This document shows, piece by piece, positions 1 to 8,657 of a stretch of 64,000 nt of DNA. The notes under the pieces were generated by a model. That model saw only the letters and a program-made list of their open reading frames with translations. It ran no database searches and was not told the origin of the DNA. This DNA is from JAGGAG01 sp964638035 (GTDB lineage: Bacteria > Gemmatimonadota > Gemmatimonadetes > Gemmatimonadales > GWC2-71-9), in NCBI GenBank assembly GCA_964638035.1, contig CAZWXD010000016.1:13447-77446 (forward strand), given 5' to 3'. The stretch's first letter is position 1. The number at the start of each line of letters is the position of its first letter. Position numbers and translations under genes: made by a program.

Positions 1-1
1 G

Positions 2-1780
2 CGCAGCGCGCTCCAGGCGCTCAATCCCGAAGTGGCCAGCCGGATCCCCCCGCAGTTGCACAGCGTATCGGCGGAACTCACCGGGGCGCTGGCATCCCGC
101 GCGCTCTCGGTGATGCGCACGATCCACCGCGTCCGCGCCCTCGCGCGCTGGAGCCTCGTGGCCGGGATCCTCCTCATTGTGGCGGGCATCGCGCTCTCTC
201 CGGTACGCCGGCAGACCCTGCTCAACGCGGGCATCGGGCTCGTTGCCATCGCCGTGCTGCTGGCCCTGCTGGTACCGCTGGGGCACGCCGTGGTCACCGG
301 CACCGTTCGTGACCCGGCACTCAGGCCGGTGGCTGGGGCCGTGTGGCTGACGTTCGCGGACGGGCTGCTGCCGTGGGCGGTCGGGGTCGCCGCGGCGGCC
401 CTCATGGTCATGGCGGCCGTCGCGGCCCTCCTTGCCCCGGCGCAGCTCCGGCAGCTCCTGGCCCTGGCGTGGGACCAGGCCAGGGCACGCCGCGAGAAGC
501 GCCTGCACGAAGTCGTTCGTATCGTCGTGCTCTTCGCCCTGGGCATCGTGGCGGTCACGAATCCCGTGCATAGCATCGCGGCGGTCGTGGTGGTCGCAGG
601 CCTCGTCATCCTGGCCAGCGCCACCTATGCCCTCGTGTCCCTTGTGGCGCCCGACGTCCTGCAGGCCAGGACGGACACGGCGGCCGCGCCCCTCCAGTTG
701 AGCCCCGCGTTGCCCGCGGCAGCGGGCACGGTCGCCGTCCTGGCCGGGACCATCGGGTTGGCCGCGCTGGTTCCGCACCTGCGGGCGGCCCCGGAACCGG
801 TGGCAGGACCGGTCGTCACGTGCAATGGGTTCACCGCCCTCTGCAACCGGCCCTTCAACCAGGTGGTGCTGGCCGGCGCCCACAACGCCATGGGCTCGTC
901 GGACGATCCCCACTGGCTCTTCCCCAACCAGGACGCCTCGATCAATCGACTCCTGGACAGGGGCGTCCGCGCCCTCCTGATCGACGTGTGGCGGGGCCAC
1001 CCCGTCGGCACGGACATCAAGACCGATTTCGAGAGCGAGGACCAGCGCAGGAAGTTCGAGGCAGTGATCGGCCCGGAGGCGTTTGCCGCCGCCATGCGCG
1101 TGCGCGACCGGCTGATCGGTGAGGGAGGCGAGACCGGGCTGTACGTGTGCCACGGCTTCTGCGAACTGGGCGCGATCCCCTTCGACACCGTCATGGTGCA
1201 CCTCAAGGCGTTCCTCGAGGCCAACCCGGGCGAGGTGGTGCTGGTCGTGGTCGAGGACCATGCCCCGGCGGCCGACATCATTGCCGCGATCGAGCGCATC
1301 GGCCTGGGCCCCCTGGTGTACCGCGGTCCCTGGCATGTGCCCTTCCCCACCCTGGGCGAGATGATCGCCAGCGGGCAGCGCCTCATGGTGCTGGGCGAGA
1401 ACGCCCCGGACACCACCTCCTGGTACCGGCCCGCCTACTCGCTCATGCAGGAGACGCCGTACACCTTCCACAAGCCGGAAGACTTCTCCTGTCGTCCCAA
1501 CCGTGGGGCGGCGGCCAACCCGCTGTTCCTGTTGAACCACTGGATCGAGTCCACGCCCGCCCCGAAGCCCAGCAACGCCAAGCTGGTCAACACCGAGGCG
1601 GTGCTGGTTGGCCGCGCCCGCGAGTGCCGACGGGTCCGGGGCCACCTGCCCACCGTCCTCGCGGTGGACTTTGCGGCGACCGGCGACGTGGTGCGCGCCG
1701 CGGAGGTCCTGAATGGCGTGGCAGTCCCGGCACCACGCACGGCGGCAGAGAGCGCCCGCGCCCGCGCCGGACATCCCTGA
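2..1780 (+). CDS. Membrane protein with C-terminal PI-PLC X-like domain, 5' end outside window
   Basis: The frame is open from the first bases of the window. The earliest possible start, GTG at 32, has no clear ribosome site, so the gene probably begins upstream. Counted from that GTG, the first ~260 residues are hydrophobic and hold about five or six membrane segments. The C-terminal half resembles the phosphatidylinositol-specific phospholipase C X / GDPD superfamily: GAHNAMG and YVCHGFCELG carry the two catalytic-type histidines, and EVVLVVVEDH looks like a barrel strand. Inferred role: hydrolysis of a phosphodiester, perhaps a lipid head group, on the outer face of the membrane. The substrate cannot be read from the sequence. 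It ends 16 nt before the TPR gene, so the two may be co-transcribed. Confidence 0.75.
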   Translation, partial: RSALQALNPEVASRIPPQLHSVSAELTGALASRALSVMRTIHRVRALARWSLVAGILLIVAGIALSPVRRQTLLNAGIGLVAIAVLLALLVPLGHAVVTGTVRDPALRPVAGAVWLTFADGLLPWAVGVAAAALMVMAAVAALLAPAQLRQLLALAWDQARARREKRLHEVVRIVVLFALGIVAVTNPVHSIAAVVVVAGLVILASATYALVSLVAPDVLQARTDTAAAPLQLSPALPAAAGTVAVLAGTIGLAALVPHLRAAPEPVAGPVVTCNGFTALCNRPFNQVVLAGAHNAMGSSDDPHWLFPNQDASINRLLDRGVRALLIDVWRGHPVGTDIKTDFESEDQRRKFEAVIGPEAFAAAMRVRDRLIGEGGETGLYVCHGFCELGAIPFDTVMVHLKAFLEANPGEVVLVVVEDHAPAADIIAAIERIGLGPLVYRGPWHVPFPTLGEMIASGQRLMVLGENAPDTTSWYRPAYSLMQETPYTFHKPEDFSCRPNRGAAANPLFLLNHWIESTPAPKPSNAKLVNTEAVLVGRARECRRVRGHLPTVLAVDFAATGDVVRAAEVLNGVAVPAPRTAAESARARAGHP

Positions 1781-1796
1781 ACCTGGAGCAACCGTG

Positions 1797-3317
1797 ATGC
1801 GCACCCGCGCCGCTCGCAGCGCCACCCTCGCCCTGGCCCTTGCCGCGCTGGCCACCCCGGCGCTGGCGCAGGCCGACCGCCTCGGCACCATCTCGTTCCC
1901 CACGTCGGGCAGCGCCGCCGCCCAGCCCGACTTCATTCGCGGCGTGCTCCTGCTCCACAGCTTCGAGTACCAGGATGCACTCGCCTCGTTCCGGCGGGCG
2001 CGGCAGGCCGATCCCGGCCTTGCGATGGCGTACTGGGGCGAGGCGATGACCTGGAACCACCCGCTCTGGAACGAGCAGTGGCCTGACTCGGCCCGTGCTG
2101 CGCTCCACGCGCTCGGGGCGACCCCCGCTGCCCGGCAGGCACGGGCCGGCAGCGACAAGGAGCGCGCCTGGCTCGGTGCCGTCGACGTGCTTTACGGCGA
2201 GGGACCCAAGGCGCGGCGCGACACGCTCTACAGCCAGGCCCTGGCCGACATGCTGCAACGGTGGCCGGACGACGACGAGATCCGCACCTTCTACGCCCTC
2301 TCGCTCATGGGGCTGAGCCAGGCCACGCGGAATGTGCCCGCGTACATGCGGGCGGGGGCCCTGGCGCTCGATGTGTTCCAGCGGAACCCCGACCACCCCG
2401 GCGCCGCGCACTACGTGATCCACGCCTTCGACGACCCGATCCATGCGCCGCTGGGCGAGCACGCCGCCCACGCCTACTCCAGGATCGCGCCCGGCGCCGA
2501 CCACGCGCAGCACATGACGACCCACATCTTCCTCGCCCTGGGCCAGTGGGAACCCACCGTGGCGCAGAATGCGATTGCCGCGGGGCCGGATCGCACGACG
2601 TGGCAGGCGGGTCATTACACCTACTGGCTGCACTATGCCCTACTCCAGCTGGGACGCGGTCCCGAGGCTGTGGCACTGCTCGACGAGCTCGAGGGTCGCC
2701 TGCCCACGCCAGCCTCGCCCGGTCGCCGCGCCTATCTCACCAACGCGCGCGCGCAGCAGGTCGTGAACCTTGCGCGGTGGGACGACCCCGCCCTGCAATG
2801 GGCCGTGTCCCTGGACGGTGCCGGGGCCATTCCCCAGGCGGTGGACGCCTTCACGCAGGGCTACGCGGCGCTGCAGCGCGGCGATGCGGCACGTGCTGCC
2901 GGTGCGGTCGCACAGGTCGAGGCGCTGCAGTCCCAGCCGGTGGGCCCGCTCGGCGGTCGGCCCGAGGTGCCCTCCCTCCTGGCGCGTGAGCTGCGCGCCG
3001 CCATGGCGCGGCACGCGGGACAGAAGGCGGAGGCGAGCGCGGAACTGCGGTCCGTCGCCGAGGCATCGGCCGGGCTGCCGATGGAGTACGGTCCGCCCGA
3101 CTTCGTGAAGCCGCCGTTCGAGCTGCTGGGCGAGTGGCTGCTGGAGGATGGCGACGCCGCCGGGGCGCAGGCGGCATTCACGCGAGCCCTGCAACTGATG
3201 CCGGGGCGCCGGTTGTCGCTCCAGGGCCTGGAGCGCGCCGCGAGGCAGGCGGGTGACCCGGCAACCGCCGAGCGGGCGCGGAAGGTGCTCACCCGGAGCG
3301 CGGCGCCGGGTGGGTGA
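1797..3317 (+). CDS. Secreted TPR protein, TTC38-like
   Basis: This is a 506-residue protein with a signal peptide (MRTRAARSATLALALAALA, cleavage near ALAQ) and TPR-like helical repeats. FEYQDALASFRRARQADPG and the motif HAQHMTTHIFLALGQWE are typical of bacterial homologues of eukaryotic TTC38. The ATG at 1797 was chosen because it opens the signal peptide and follows GGAGC; a GTG lies three bases upstream. The frame extends upstream to 1713, but that part overlaps the previous gene and reads as non-coding. Likely exported, with a scaffold role; no catalytic motif was seen. The exact function is unknown. Confidence 0.85.
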   Translation: MRTRAARSATLALALAALATPALAQADRLGTISFPTSGSAAAQPDFIRGVLLLHSFEYQDALASFRRARQADPGLAMAYWGEAMTWNHPLWNEQWPDSARAALHALGATPAARQARAGSDKERAWLGAVDVLYGEGPKARRDTLYSQALADMLQRWPDDDEIRTFYALSLMGLSQATRNVPAYMRAGALALDVFQRNPDHPGAAHYVIHAFDDPIHAPLGEHAAHAYSRIAPGADHAQHMTTHIFLALGQWEPTVAQNAIAAGPDRTTWQAGHYTYWLHYALLQLGRGPEAVALLDELEGRLPTPASPGRRAYLTNARAQQVVNLARWDDPALQWAVSLDGAGAIPQAVDAFTQGYAALQRGDAARAAGAVAQVEALQSQPVGPLGGRPEVPSLLARELRAAMARHAGQKAEASAELRSVAEASAGLPMEYGPPDFVKPPFELLGEWLLEDGDAAGAQAAFTRALQLMPGRRLSLQGLERAARQAGDPATAERARKVLTRSAAPGG

Positions 3318-3331
3318 GGGGGCGCCGCCCC

Positions 3332-5278
3332 TCAGAACTGGATCTGCGCCCCCAGCTCCACGACACGATTGGGCGGCAGGCCGAAGAACTGGGTGGCCGA
3401 TTGCGAGTTGCGCGCCATGATCACGAAGAGCCGCTTGGCCCAGGTGCGCATCGCAGGGAGCGGCGCGTCCGGCGCGGCGGCCGCCCCGGCGCCGCCACGC
3501 GCCGGCCGGGTGATGATCAGCGTCTCCCGGCCCAGGTAGAAGGAGGTGTCGGCCGTGCGGAAGGTGGCGGTGTCCTGGCCCGCCGTCCGCAGGTCGTCGG
3601 CAAACTCGCCCAGCGCCCGCGGCACGTCGGGCGTCTCCATGAAGCCGTAGTTGGCCGTGACCCGGTAGAACCCCTCCCCCAGGTCACTCACCTCCAGCCG
3701 GTCCTCCCGCGCCACCTGCGGGATGTCTTCTGTCTGCACCGACATCACCACCACGCGCTCGTGCAGCACCTTGTTGTGCTTGAGGTGGTGCAGCAGGACC
3801 GGCGGCGCGCCGGACGGCTCCGAGGTGAGGAACACCGCCGTGCCCGGCACCCGGTGCGGCTTCCGCCGGCTGATGTCGGGCAGGAACAGCTCGAAGGGCA
3901 GCGTGTTCTCCCGCACGATGGATGAGAGCCGGGTGCGCCCGCGCTTCCATGTGGTCATCAGGATGTAGATCCCCGCGGCCACCGCGATCGGGAACCAGCC
4001 CCCGTGCGGGACCTTGAGGAGGTTGGCGGCCAGGAACGAGCCATCCACCACGCAGAAGAGCAGCACCAGGGCCAGGGTCGGCAGCCGCGGCCAGCGCCAC
4101 TGGTCGCGCGCCACCATGTAGAACAGCAGGCTGGTCACCAGCATGGTCCCCGAAACCGCCACGCCGTACGTCGCCGCGAGGTTCGTGGAGTTCCTGTACG
4201 CCAGCACGAGGGCAACGCACGCCACCCAGAGGAAGGTGTTCACCGTCGGCATGTAGATCTGGCCGATGGCTGCGTGCGACGTGTGGATGATGCGCATGCG
4301 GGGGCTGAAGCCCAGCTGGATCGCCTGCTTGGTGAGCGAGTACGAGCCGGAGATCAGCGCCTGCGATGCCACCACCGCCGCCGCCGTGGCCACGCCCACC
4401 ATGGGATAGAGCGCCCAGCGGGGCACCAGCGCGTAGAACGGGTTGGCCACCGCGGCCGGCGTGTGCAGCAGGTAGGCGCCCTGCCCGAAATAGTTGAGCG
4501 CGAGCGCCGGCAGCACCACGGAGAACCAGGCCAGCCGGATGGGCCTCGGCCCGAAGTGCCCCATGTCGGCGTACAGGGCCTCGCCGCCGGTGATCACCAG
4601 GACCACCGCCCCCAGCACCTTGAACGCCATCCACCCCTCGCGCAGGAAGAGGCTGACGGCGTGCGCCGGGTTCAGCGCCGCCAGCACGCCGGGCTCGTGC
4701 AGGATCCCGCGCACGCCCAGCACCGCGATGCAGGTGAACCACACGGTCATGAGCGGGCCGAAGACACGGCCGATCCCCGCGGTGCCGAAGCGCTGCACCA
4801 GGAAGAGCGCCGAAATGATCACCACCGCCAGCGGGACGAGGTAGGGCTCGAGCGCAGGCGTGGCCACGCTGAGGCCCTCCACGGCGCCCAGCACCGAGAT
4901 CGCCGGGGTGATGATCCCGTCGCCGTAGAGCAGGGCCGACCCGAAGAGGCCCACGAAGATGGCCCCGTGCCGGGCACTCACCCCACGGCGTGGACGGATC
5001 AGCGCAATCAGCGCCATGATCCCGCCCTCGCCGCGGTTGTTGGCCCGCATGATGATGCCGATGTACTTGAACGAAACGACGAAGTTGAGGGCCCAGAAGA
5101 CCAGCGAGAGGATGCCGAGGACATTCTCCCGGGTAGGCGCCACACCGTGCTCCGGATGGAAGCACTCCTTCAGGGCGTAGAGCGTGCTCGTCCCGATGTC
5201 ACCGTAGACGACCCCGAGTGCCGCGAAGGCGAGGAAGGCCAGCTCGCGCTTGCCGCGTGTGCCCCCCTCGTGACTCAT
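3332..5278 (-). CDS. kup: Kup-family potassium uptake permease
   Basis: A 648-residue membrane protein of typical Kup/TrkD length. The N-terminal block ALGVVYGDIGTSTLYALKE and the following GILSLVFWALNFVVSFKYI are hallmark Kup sequences. About twelve membrane segments fill the first ~440 residues, and a cytoplasmic C-terminal domain of ~200 residues follows. The family performs proton-coupled K+ import and supports osmotic adjustment. It is convergent with the TPR gene, 14 nt apart, and is transcribed away from the DsbA-like gene. No kdp or trk genes are in the window. Confidence 0.96.
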   Translation of the reverse strand: MSHEGGTRGKRELAFLAFAALGVVYGDIGTSTLYALKECFHPEHGVAPTRENVLGILSLVFWALNFVVSFKYIGIIMRANNRGEGGIMALIALIRPRRGVSARHGAIFVGLFGSALLYGDGIITPAISVLGAVEGLSVATPALEPYLVPLAVVIISALFLVQRFGTAGIGRVFGPLMTVWFTCIAVLGVRGILHEPGVLAALNPAHAVSLFLREGWMAFKVLGAVVLVITGGEALYADMGHFGPRPIRLAWFSVVLPALALNYFGQGAYLLHTPAAVANPFYALVPRWALYPMVGVATAAAVVASQALISGSYSLTKQAIQLGFSPRMRIIHTSHAAIGQIYMPTVNTFLWVACVALVLAYRNSTNLAATYGVAVSGTMLVTSLLFYMVARDQWRWPRLPTLALVLLFCVVDGSFLAANLLKVPHGGWFPIAVAAGIYILMTTWKRGRTRLSSIVRENTLPFELFLPDISRRKPHRVPGTAVFLTSEPSGAPPVLLHHLKHNKVLHERVVVMSVQTEDIPQVAREDRLEVSDLGEGFYRVTANYGFMETPDVPRALGEFADDLRTAGQDTATFRTADTSFYLGRETLIITRPARGGAGAAAAPDAPLPAMRTWAKRLFVIMARNSQSATQFFGLPPNRVVELGAQIQF

Positions 5279-5311
5279 GCGTGCCGCCGCAAAGCGAACG
5301 TAGGACCGTCC

Positions 5312-6013
5312 CTAGCGCGTGGCGGGAGCGGCGGCAGGAGCCTGCGCCGCGGCCAGCGAGTCCACCAGGTGCTTGAGGTCGTCGTAGGCGAGCCCGCCCG
5401 CATAGAGCCGCCCGGCAATCAGGAGGGTCGGCGTACTGCCGGCACCCACCCGGACCGCCTCGTCATAGCTGGCCTGGATGCGGCCCGCATACTTCGCCGA
5501 GGCCATGCACGCATCGTACTGCGCCACGTCGAGCCCCGCCGGCCCGGCCAGCTCGCGGAAGTGCGCGGCGGCCTTGCCGAAGGCCCAGTCATTCTGGCTC
5601 TCGTAGATGAAGCGGTGCATCTCCCAGTACTTCCCCTGGTCATTGGCGCACGCCGCCGCGTGGGCCGCGGTCCGCGAGTGCTGGTGGATCGCCAGCGGGA
5701 AGTCCCGGTAGCGCCAGCGCACCTTGCCGGTGCGGATGAGCCGCTCCTCGATGGTGGGGAACTGCACCGTCTCGAAGGACGCACAGCCCGGGCACTGGTA
5801 GTCGGCGTACTCCACCACCTCGACCGGCGCATCCGGGCTCCCCATCACGTACCCATGGAACCCTGCCGTGTCCGCAGTGGTCACGGTGACGTTGGCAGGG
5901 ATGCTCACCGCCTTGCGGCGCGAATTGGCCACGAGGAGCCCGATGCCGATCGCGGCAACGACACCCAGCCCGAGGTAGAAGCGCTTCAGTCCTGCGGTGG
6001 CCTGGCCCGCCAT
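5312..6013 (-). CDS. Membrane-anchored DsbA-family thiol oxidoreductase
   Basis: A 233-residue protein with one N-terminal membrane segment (residues ~12-29) and a thioredoxin-like domain. The active site CPGC lies at residues 74-77 in EYADYQCPGC, and the cis-proline loop is GSTPTLLI. The helical insertion and overall layout match the DsbA/BdbD-type thioredoxin_4 family, which forms or isomerises disulfides in exported proteins. The start (ATG at 6013) overlaps the end of the upstream minus-strand gene by 28 nt, implying translational coupling. The redox partner (DsbB or VKOR type) is not in this window. Confidence 0.92.
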   Translation of the reverse strand: MAGQATAGLKRFYLGLGVVAAIGIGLLVANSRRKAVSIPANVTVTTADTAGFHGYVMGSPDAPVEVVEYADYQCPGCASFETVQFPTIEERLIRTGKVRWRYRDFPLAIHQHSRTAAHAAACANDQGKYWEMHRFIYESQNDWAFGKAAAHFRELAGPAGLDVAQYDACMASAKYAGRIQASYDEAVRVGAGSTPTLLIAGRLYAGGLAYDDLKHLVDSLAAAQAPAAAPATR

Positions 6014-6291
6014 GGCTCGTCGTCCTCCGGCTCGTCGATGATGAGTTCCTGGGCCCGGGCCTCGTCCACCAGGCGGCGGCGCTCGGCCAGCTCAGGCGTG
6101 TCGTACGTGCTGCGCACTTCGTAGTGGAACAGTTCGCTCCGCGCGTCCCCGAGCAGGCGCTGCAGCTCCGCGCTCGAGGCCAGCAGCGTCCCGGCGCGAT
6201 CGAGGTCCCTGATCATCCCGGCCAGCGCCCGGAGCATCTCCCGCAACCGCTCCGCCCGCGCCTCGTCGTACAGCTCCTCATGATCTGCCAA
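5986..6291 (-). CDS. Small acidic hypothetical protein
   Basis: An acidic, mostly helical protein of about 101 residues beginning ADHEELYDEARAERL and ending in EPEDDEPWRARPPQD. The best start is TTG at 6291, preceded by a G-rich run, because the longer frame (to 6657) crosses promoter sequence and looks non-coding. A TATACT-like -10 box on the minus strand lies at 6353-6358. It overlaps the dsbA-like gene by 28 nt and likely shares its transcript. No family recognised and no catalytic motif visible. Start codon uncertain; an internal ATG near 6240 is the alternative. Confidence 0.6.
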   Translation of the reverse strand: MADHEELYDEARAERLREMLRALAGMIRDLDRAGTLLASSAELQRLLGDARSELFHYEVRSTYDTPELAERRRLVDEARAQELIIDEPEDDEPWRARPPQD

Positions 6292-6442
6292 GTCGGGCCC
6301 CCAGCCAGCCGGTCCCGGGGCCGGTGTCCCCCGGGGAGATACGACGGACAATAGTATAATCGAGCCTCCGCACCCTCCCGCCACCATGCTAACTCCTGCA
6401 ACGGTGACAGTTTCAGCCAGCCGGGTCGCTCGCGCACGCTGT

Positions 6443-6471
6443 TTGCACCAAAAGGTGCAACCGGCTATACT
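6443..6471 (+). promoter_or_regulatory. Sigma-70 promoter with palindromic operator
   Basis: TTGCAC (6443-6448) and TATACT (6466-6471) are separated by 17 bp, an ideal sigma-70 layout. TTGCACC, four A, then GGTGCAA (6443-6460) is a perfect 7-bp inverted repeat that covers the -35 box and most of the spacer, so a bound repressor would block polymerase. The start would lie near 6478, giving a leader of about 37 nt to the ATG at 6515. Confidence 0.78.
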
Positions 6472-6514
6472 TTCGCCCGGAACGCAACCATCGGTCACGC
6501 TAAAAGGAAGGGGC

Positions 6515-6781
6515 ATGTCCAAGAAGAAGATCCGCCGTTCTCCCACCGTGGCATCCACGTTCGACCAGGCACGCGATGAGATGTTCAGCCACATCCTCCG
6601 CTGCGGCGTCATCGAGGCCCTTCCCGAGCACCAGAAGGAATGGTTCGACGACACCATGGGTTACCTGGCCGAACGGTACGAAGAACTGGCCGATGCGGAG
6701 CTGGCTCAGCTCCGGGAGCTGGGCGAGCGGTACTGCCAGCCCGTGCGTCGGAAGGAGACGGCAGGGTCCGGGGCGGCATGA
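6515..6781 (+). CDS. Small hypothetical protein under a regulated promoter
   Basis: An 88-residue, charged, probably helical cytoplasmic protein starting MSKKKIRRSPTVASTFDQ and containing HQKEWFDDTMGYLAERYEEL. The ATG at 6515 has a strong ribosome site (AAGGAAGGGG) and follows a consensus promoter with a palindromic operator. The in-frame extension to 6386 crosses that promoter and is rejected. The single cysteine near residue 29 and the one near the C-terminus do not form a metal motif. No family recognised. A perfect terminator follows. This tidy isolated unit suggests a regulated, possibly abundant, small protein. Confidence 0.82.
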   Translation: MSKKKIRRSPTVASTFDQARDEMFSHILRCGVIEALPEHQKEWFDDTMGYLAERYEELADAELAQLRELGERYCQPVRRKETAGSGAA

Positions 6782-6799
6782 GCGCCCGGCACTGACGAT

Positions 6800-6836
6800 G
6801 AGCGCCCCGGCCTGACAGCCGGGGCGCTCCTGTTTT
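6800..6836 (+). terminator. Intrinsic terminator
   Basis: A perfect 12-bp GC-rich stem (6800-6811 with 6818-6829, arm GAGCGCCCCGGC) with a 6-nt loop is followed by CTGTTTT. It ends the small gene at 6515-6781 and lies just past the stop of the convergent osmC-like gene, so it may serve both strands, although a clear U-tract exists only on plus. Confidence 0.9.
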
Positions 6837-6839
6837 CAG

Positions 6840-7244
6840 TCACTCCACCACCACCTCGCACTCGACCGCCAGCGCCGGGTCGAGGGTGTGCATCACTGAG
6901 CAGTATTTCTCCACGGACAGGTCCACCGCACGTCGGAGCCGCGACGCGTCCACGCCCGGGCCACTGGCGGTGAAACGGAGGCGCAGTCGGGTGTACCGGC
7001 GGGGCACGTCGTCCCGTCGCTCGCCCCAGGCCTCGACCCTGAGGGCAGACAGCCCGGTTCGCATCTTCTCCAGGATGATCACCACGTCGCTGGCGCTGCA
7101 CGACGCCACCGCCAGCAGCAACTGGAGCATCGGACCCGGTGCCGTCACGTTGTCGGCGTCGATCCCGACCACCGGGCCGCCTGGCTCGCCGCCGGTGAAC
7201 CGGAGCCCACTCTTCCAGTCCAGGGTCACATGCTTGGTTTCCAT
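6840..7244 (-). CDS. OsmC/Ohr-family protein
   Basis: A 134-residue protein of the OsmC fold, nearest to the short YhfA-like branch. Two conserved cysteine contexts are visible, AVASCSASDVV and VEKYCSVMHT; in OsmC/Ohr proteins these cysteines form the thiol peroxidase site that reduces organic hydroperoxides. The ATG at 7244 begins METKHVTLDW, the usual N-terminal strand. The longer frame to 7595 runs into the next gene and is rejected. Whether it acts on peroxides or is a sulfur-relay-type relative cannot be decided here. Confidence 0.88.
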   Translation of the reverse strand: METKHVTLDWKSGLRFTGGEPGGPVVGIDADNVTAPGPMLQLLLAVASCSASDVVIILEKMRTGLSALRVEAWGERRDDVPRRYTRLRLRFTASGPGVDASRLRRAVDLSVEKYCSVMHTLDPALAVECEVVVE

Positions 7245-7291
7245 CCGGGAAACGTGTCTCCCGTGCGGTGAAAAGTGAAGCTGGTCCCCTG

Positions 7292-7846
7292 TCACCGTCG
7301 CAGGTCCATCCGCTCCCCGCGCACCCGGTAGTAATCCCAGATGGCATAGAGCCCCACGGCCGTCGTGGCCCAGGCCATCGGGCGGAGGTACGCCGGCTCG
7401 ACCAGGAATGCGAGGAGCGTCAGCATCTGCCCCACCGTCACGGCCTTGCCGCCGGCGCGCGCCGGGATGGCGGCCGGGCGCCCCAGGCCCGCCGTGATGA
7501 AGAACGCCGCGGACGCCACGAGGTCGCGGAGCAGCACGCCCACCACTTCGTACCAGTGCAGCAGGCCGGAGAGCAGCACAGCGCCGAAGGCGCACGCCAT
7601 GAAGAGGCGATCGGCCACCGGGTCGAGCACGGCGCCGATGCGGGACGGACCGAGGCGCCGTGCCACCCAGCCATCGAGCAGGTCGGTGAATGCCGCAATG
7701 GCAAGCACCGCCAGGCGAGGCCCGGTGCCCGGGAGTGCCAGGAAGAGCGCCGCGAGCGGAAGGCGCAGGAAGGTCACCACGTCGGCGAGGCCCCAGCGCT
7801 GCCGTGCTTGCTCCCCCCTCCGGCCCGGACTAGCTTCGGTCACCAA
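7292..7846 (-). CDS. CDP-alcohol phosphatidyltransferase family protein
   Basis: A 184-residue integral membrane enzyme. It contains the full family signature: DLLDGWVARR, then GAVLDPVADR, that is DxxDGxxAR...GxxxDxxxD with all four metal-binding aspartates. Four to six membrane segments surround it. The family swaps CMP from a CDP-linked lipid (usually CDP-diacylglycerol) for an alcohol, as in phosphatidylglycerol-phosphate synthase PgsA. The acceptor alcohol cannot be told from sequence. It is divergent from the nucleotidyltransferase gene, which starts 35 nt away. Confidence 0.9.
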   Translation of the reverse strand: MVTEASPGRRGEQARQRWGLADVVTFLRLPLAALFLALPGTGPRLAVLAIAAFTDLLDGWVARRLGPSRIGAVLDPVADRLFMACAFGAVLLSGLLHWYEVVGVLLRDLVASAAFFITAGLGRPAAIPARAGGKAVTVGQMLTLLAFLVEPAYLRPMAWATTAVGLYAIWDYYRVRGERMDLRR

Positions 7847-7880
7847 GGCACTCCGTTCCTCCCGTCATGCCGATGCCCTG

Positions 7881-8657
7881 ATGCCCACTCTCGACACAGC
7901 TGTGATCCCCTGCGGAGGCCTGGGCCGGCGCCTGCGCCCCATCACCAACTGGGTGCCGAAGGAGATGCTCCCGGTTGGCCTCAAGCCCCTGCTCTACTGG
8001 GCGCTCGACGAGGCCGCGGTGGCCGGGCTGCAGCGCGCCATCCTGGTCGTGAACCCGCACAAGCCGGTGATCGAGGCCGCTGCGCGGCAATACCAGGGCG
8101 CCCTCGAGCTCGAGTTCGTGCCGCAGCCCGCCTTTCGCGGGCTGGGCGATGCCATCCTCGCGGCCGAGGAAGCCGTGGGGGGCGCCCCATTCGTCCTGCT
8201 CCAGCCAGACCAGCTCTTCGATGGGCCGAACCCGACCGCGGCGGTGCTCGCCTCGTGGCGCCAGGCCGGAAGGGCCTCCGTGCTCCTGGCGGCTGTCGAC
8301 GAGGCATCACGTGCCCGCACCGGCGCCCTCGGAACAGCGACGCTCACGCCCGGGACGCCCTCGCTCGTTACCCACCTCGATGCGCGCGGATCGAGCCTCG
8401 GCCGCTTCCAGGGCGCCGCGGGCAACGCCCTCGCCCCGGTGGGTCGCGTGGCGTACCCGGGCAATGTATTTCGTGACTTCCACGACGTGGCCGCAAGGGT
8501 GCCACCCGGCGCCGAGGTGGATGATCGGCCCGTGTTGCAGCGGCTGGCGGAGCGAGGCGAGCTGGTGGGCGTCGAGACGCCGGCGCGGTTCTTCGACATC
8601 GGGGTACCCGAGGGCTATCGCGAGGCCGTGGCGCGGTGGCCCGCCCATGTTCCCTGA
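7881..8657 (+). CDS. Nucleotidyltransferase (GalU/RmlA-type)
   Basis: A 258-residue sugar-phosphate nucleotidyltransferase. The N-terminus has the nucleotide-binding loop in a GalU-like form, GGLGRRLRPITN then PKEMLPVGLKPLLYW, and LLQPDQLFDG holds the metal-binding Asp. The C-terminal FFDIGVPEGYREAVARW matches the end of the family fold. Such enzymes make UDP-, dTDP- or CDP-sugars; GalU-like spacing suggests UTP and glucose-1-phosphate, but the protein is shorter than GalU (about 300 residues). ATG at 7881 was chosen because the frame upstream is antisense to the CDP-alcohol transferase. Its stop abuts the stop of the convergent M16 gene. Confidence 0.85.
   Translation: MPTLDTAVIPCGGLGRRLRPITNWVPKEMLPVGLKPLLYWALDEAAVAGLQRAILVVNPHKPVIEAAARQYQGALELEFVPQPAFRGLGDAILAAEEAVGGAPFVLLQPDQLFDGPNPTAAVLASWRQAGRASVLLAAVDEASRARTGALGTATLTPGTPSLVTHLDARGSSLGRFQGAAGNALAPVGRVAYPGNVFRDFHDVAARVPPGAEVDDRPVLQRLAERGELVGVETPARFFDIGVPEGYREAVARWPAHVP

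Noticed and set aside
4004..6124. 706-codon plus-strand frame across kup and the DsbA-like gene
   Set aside because: Antisense to two clear genes, highly charged composition, no signal or domain.
6443..6460. NtrC-binding site
   Set aside because: TGCACC...GGTGCA resembles NtrC sites, but the spacing is one base short and the site overlaps a sigma-70 -35 box rather than lying upstream of a -24/-12 promoter; a repressor operator is simpler.
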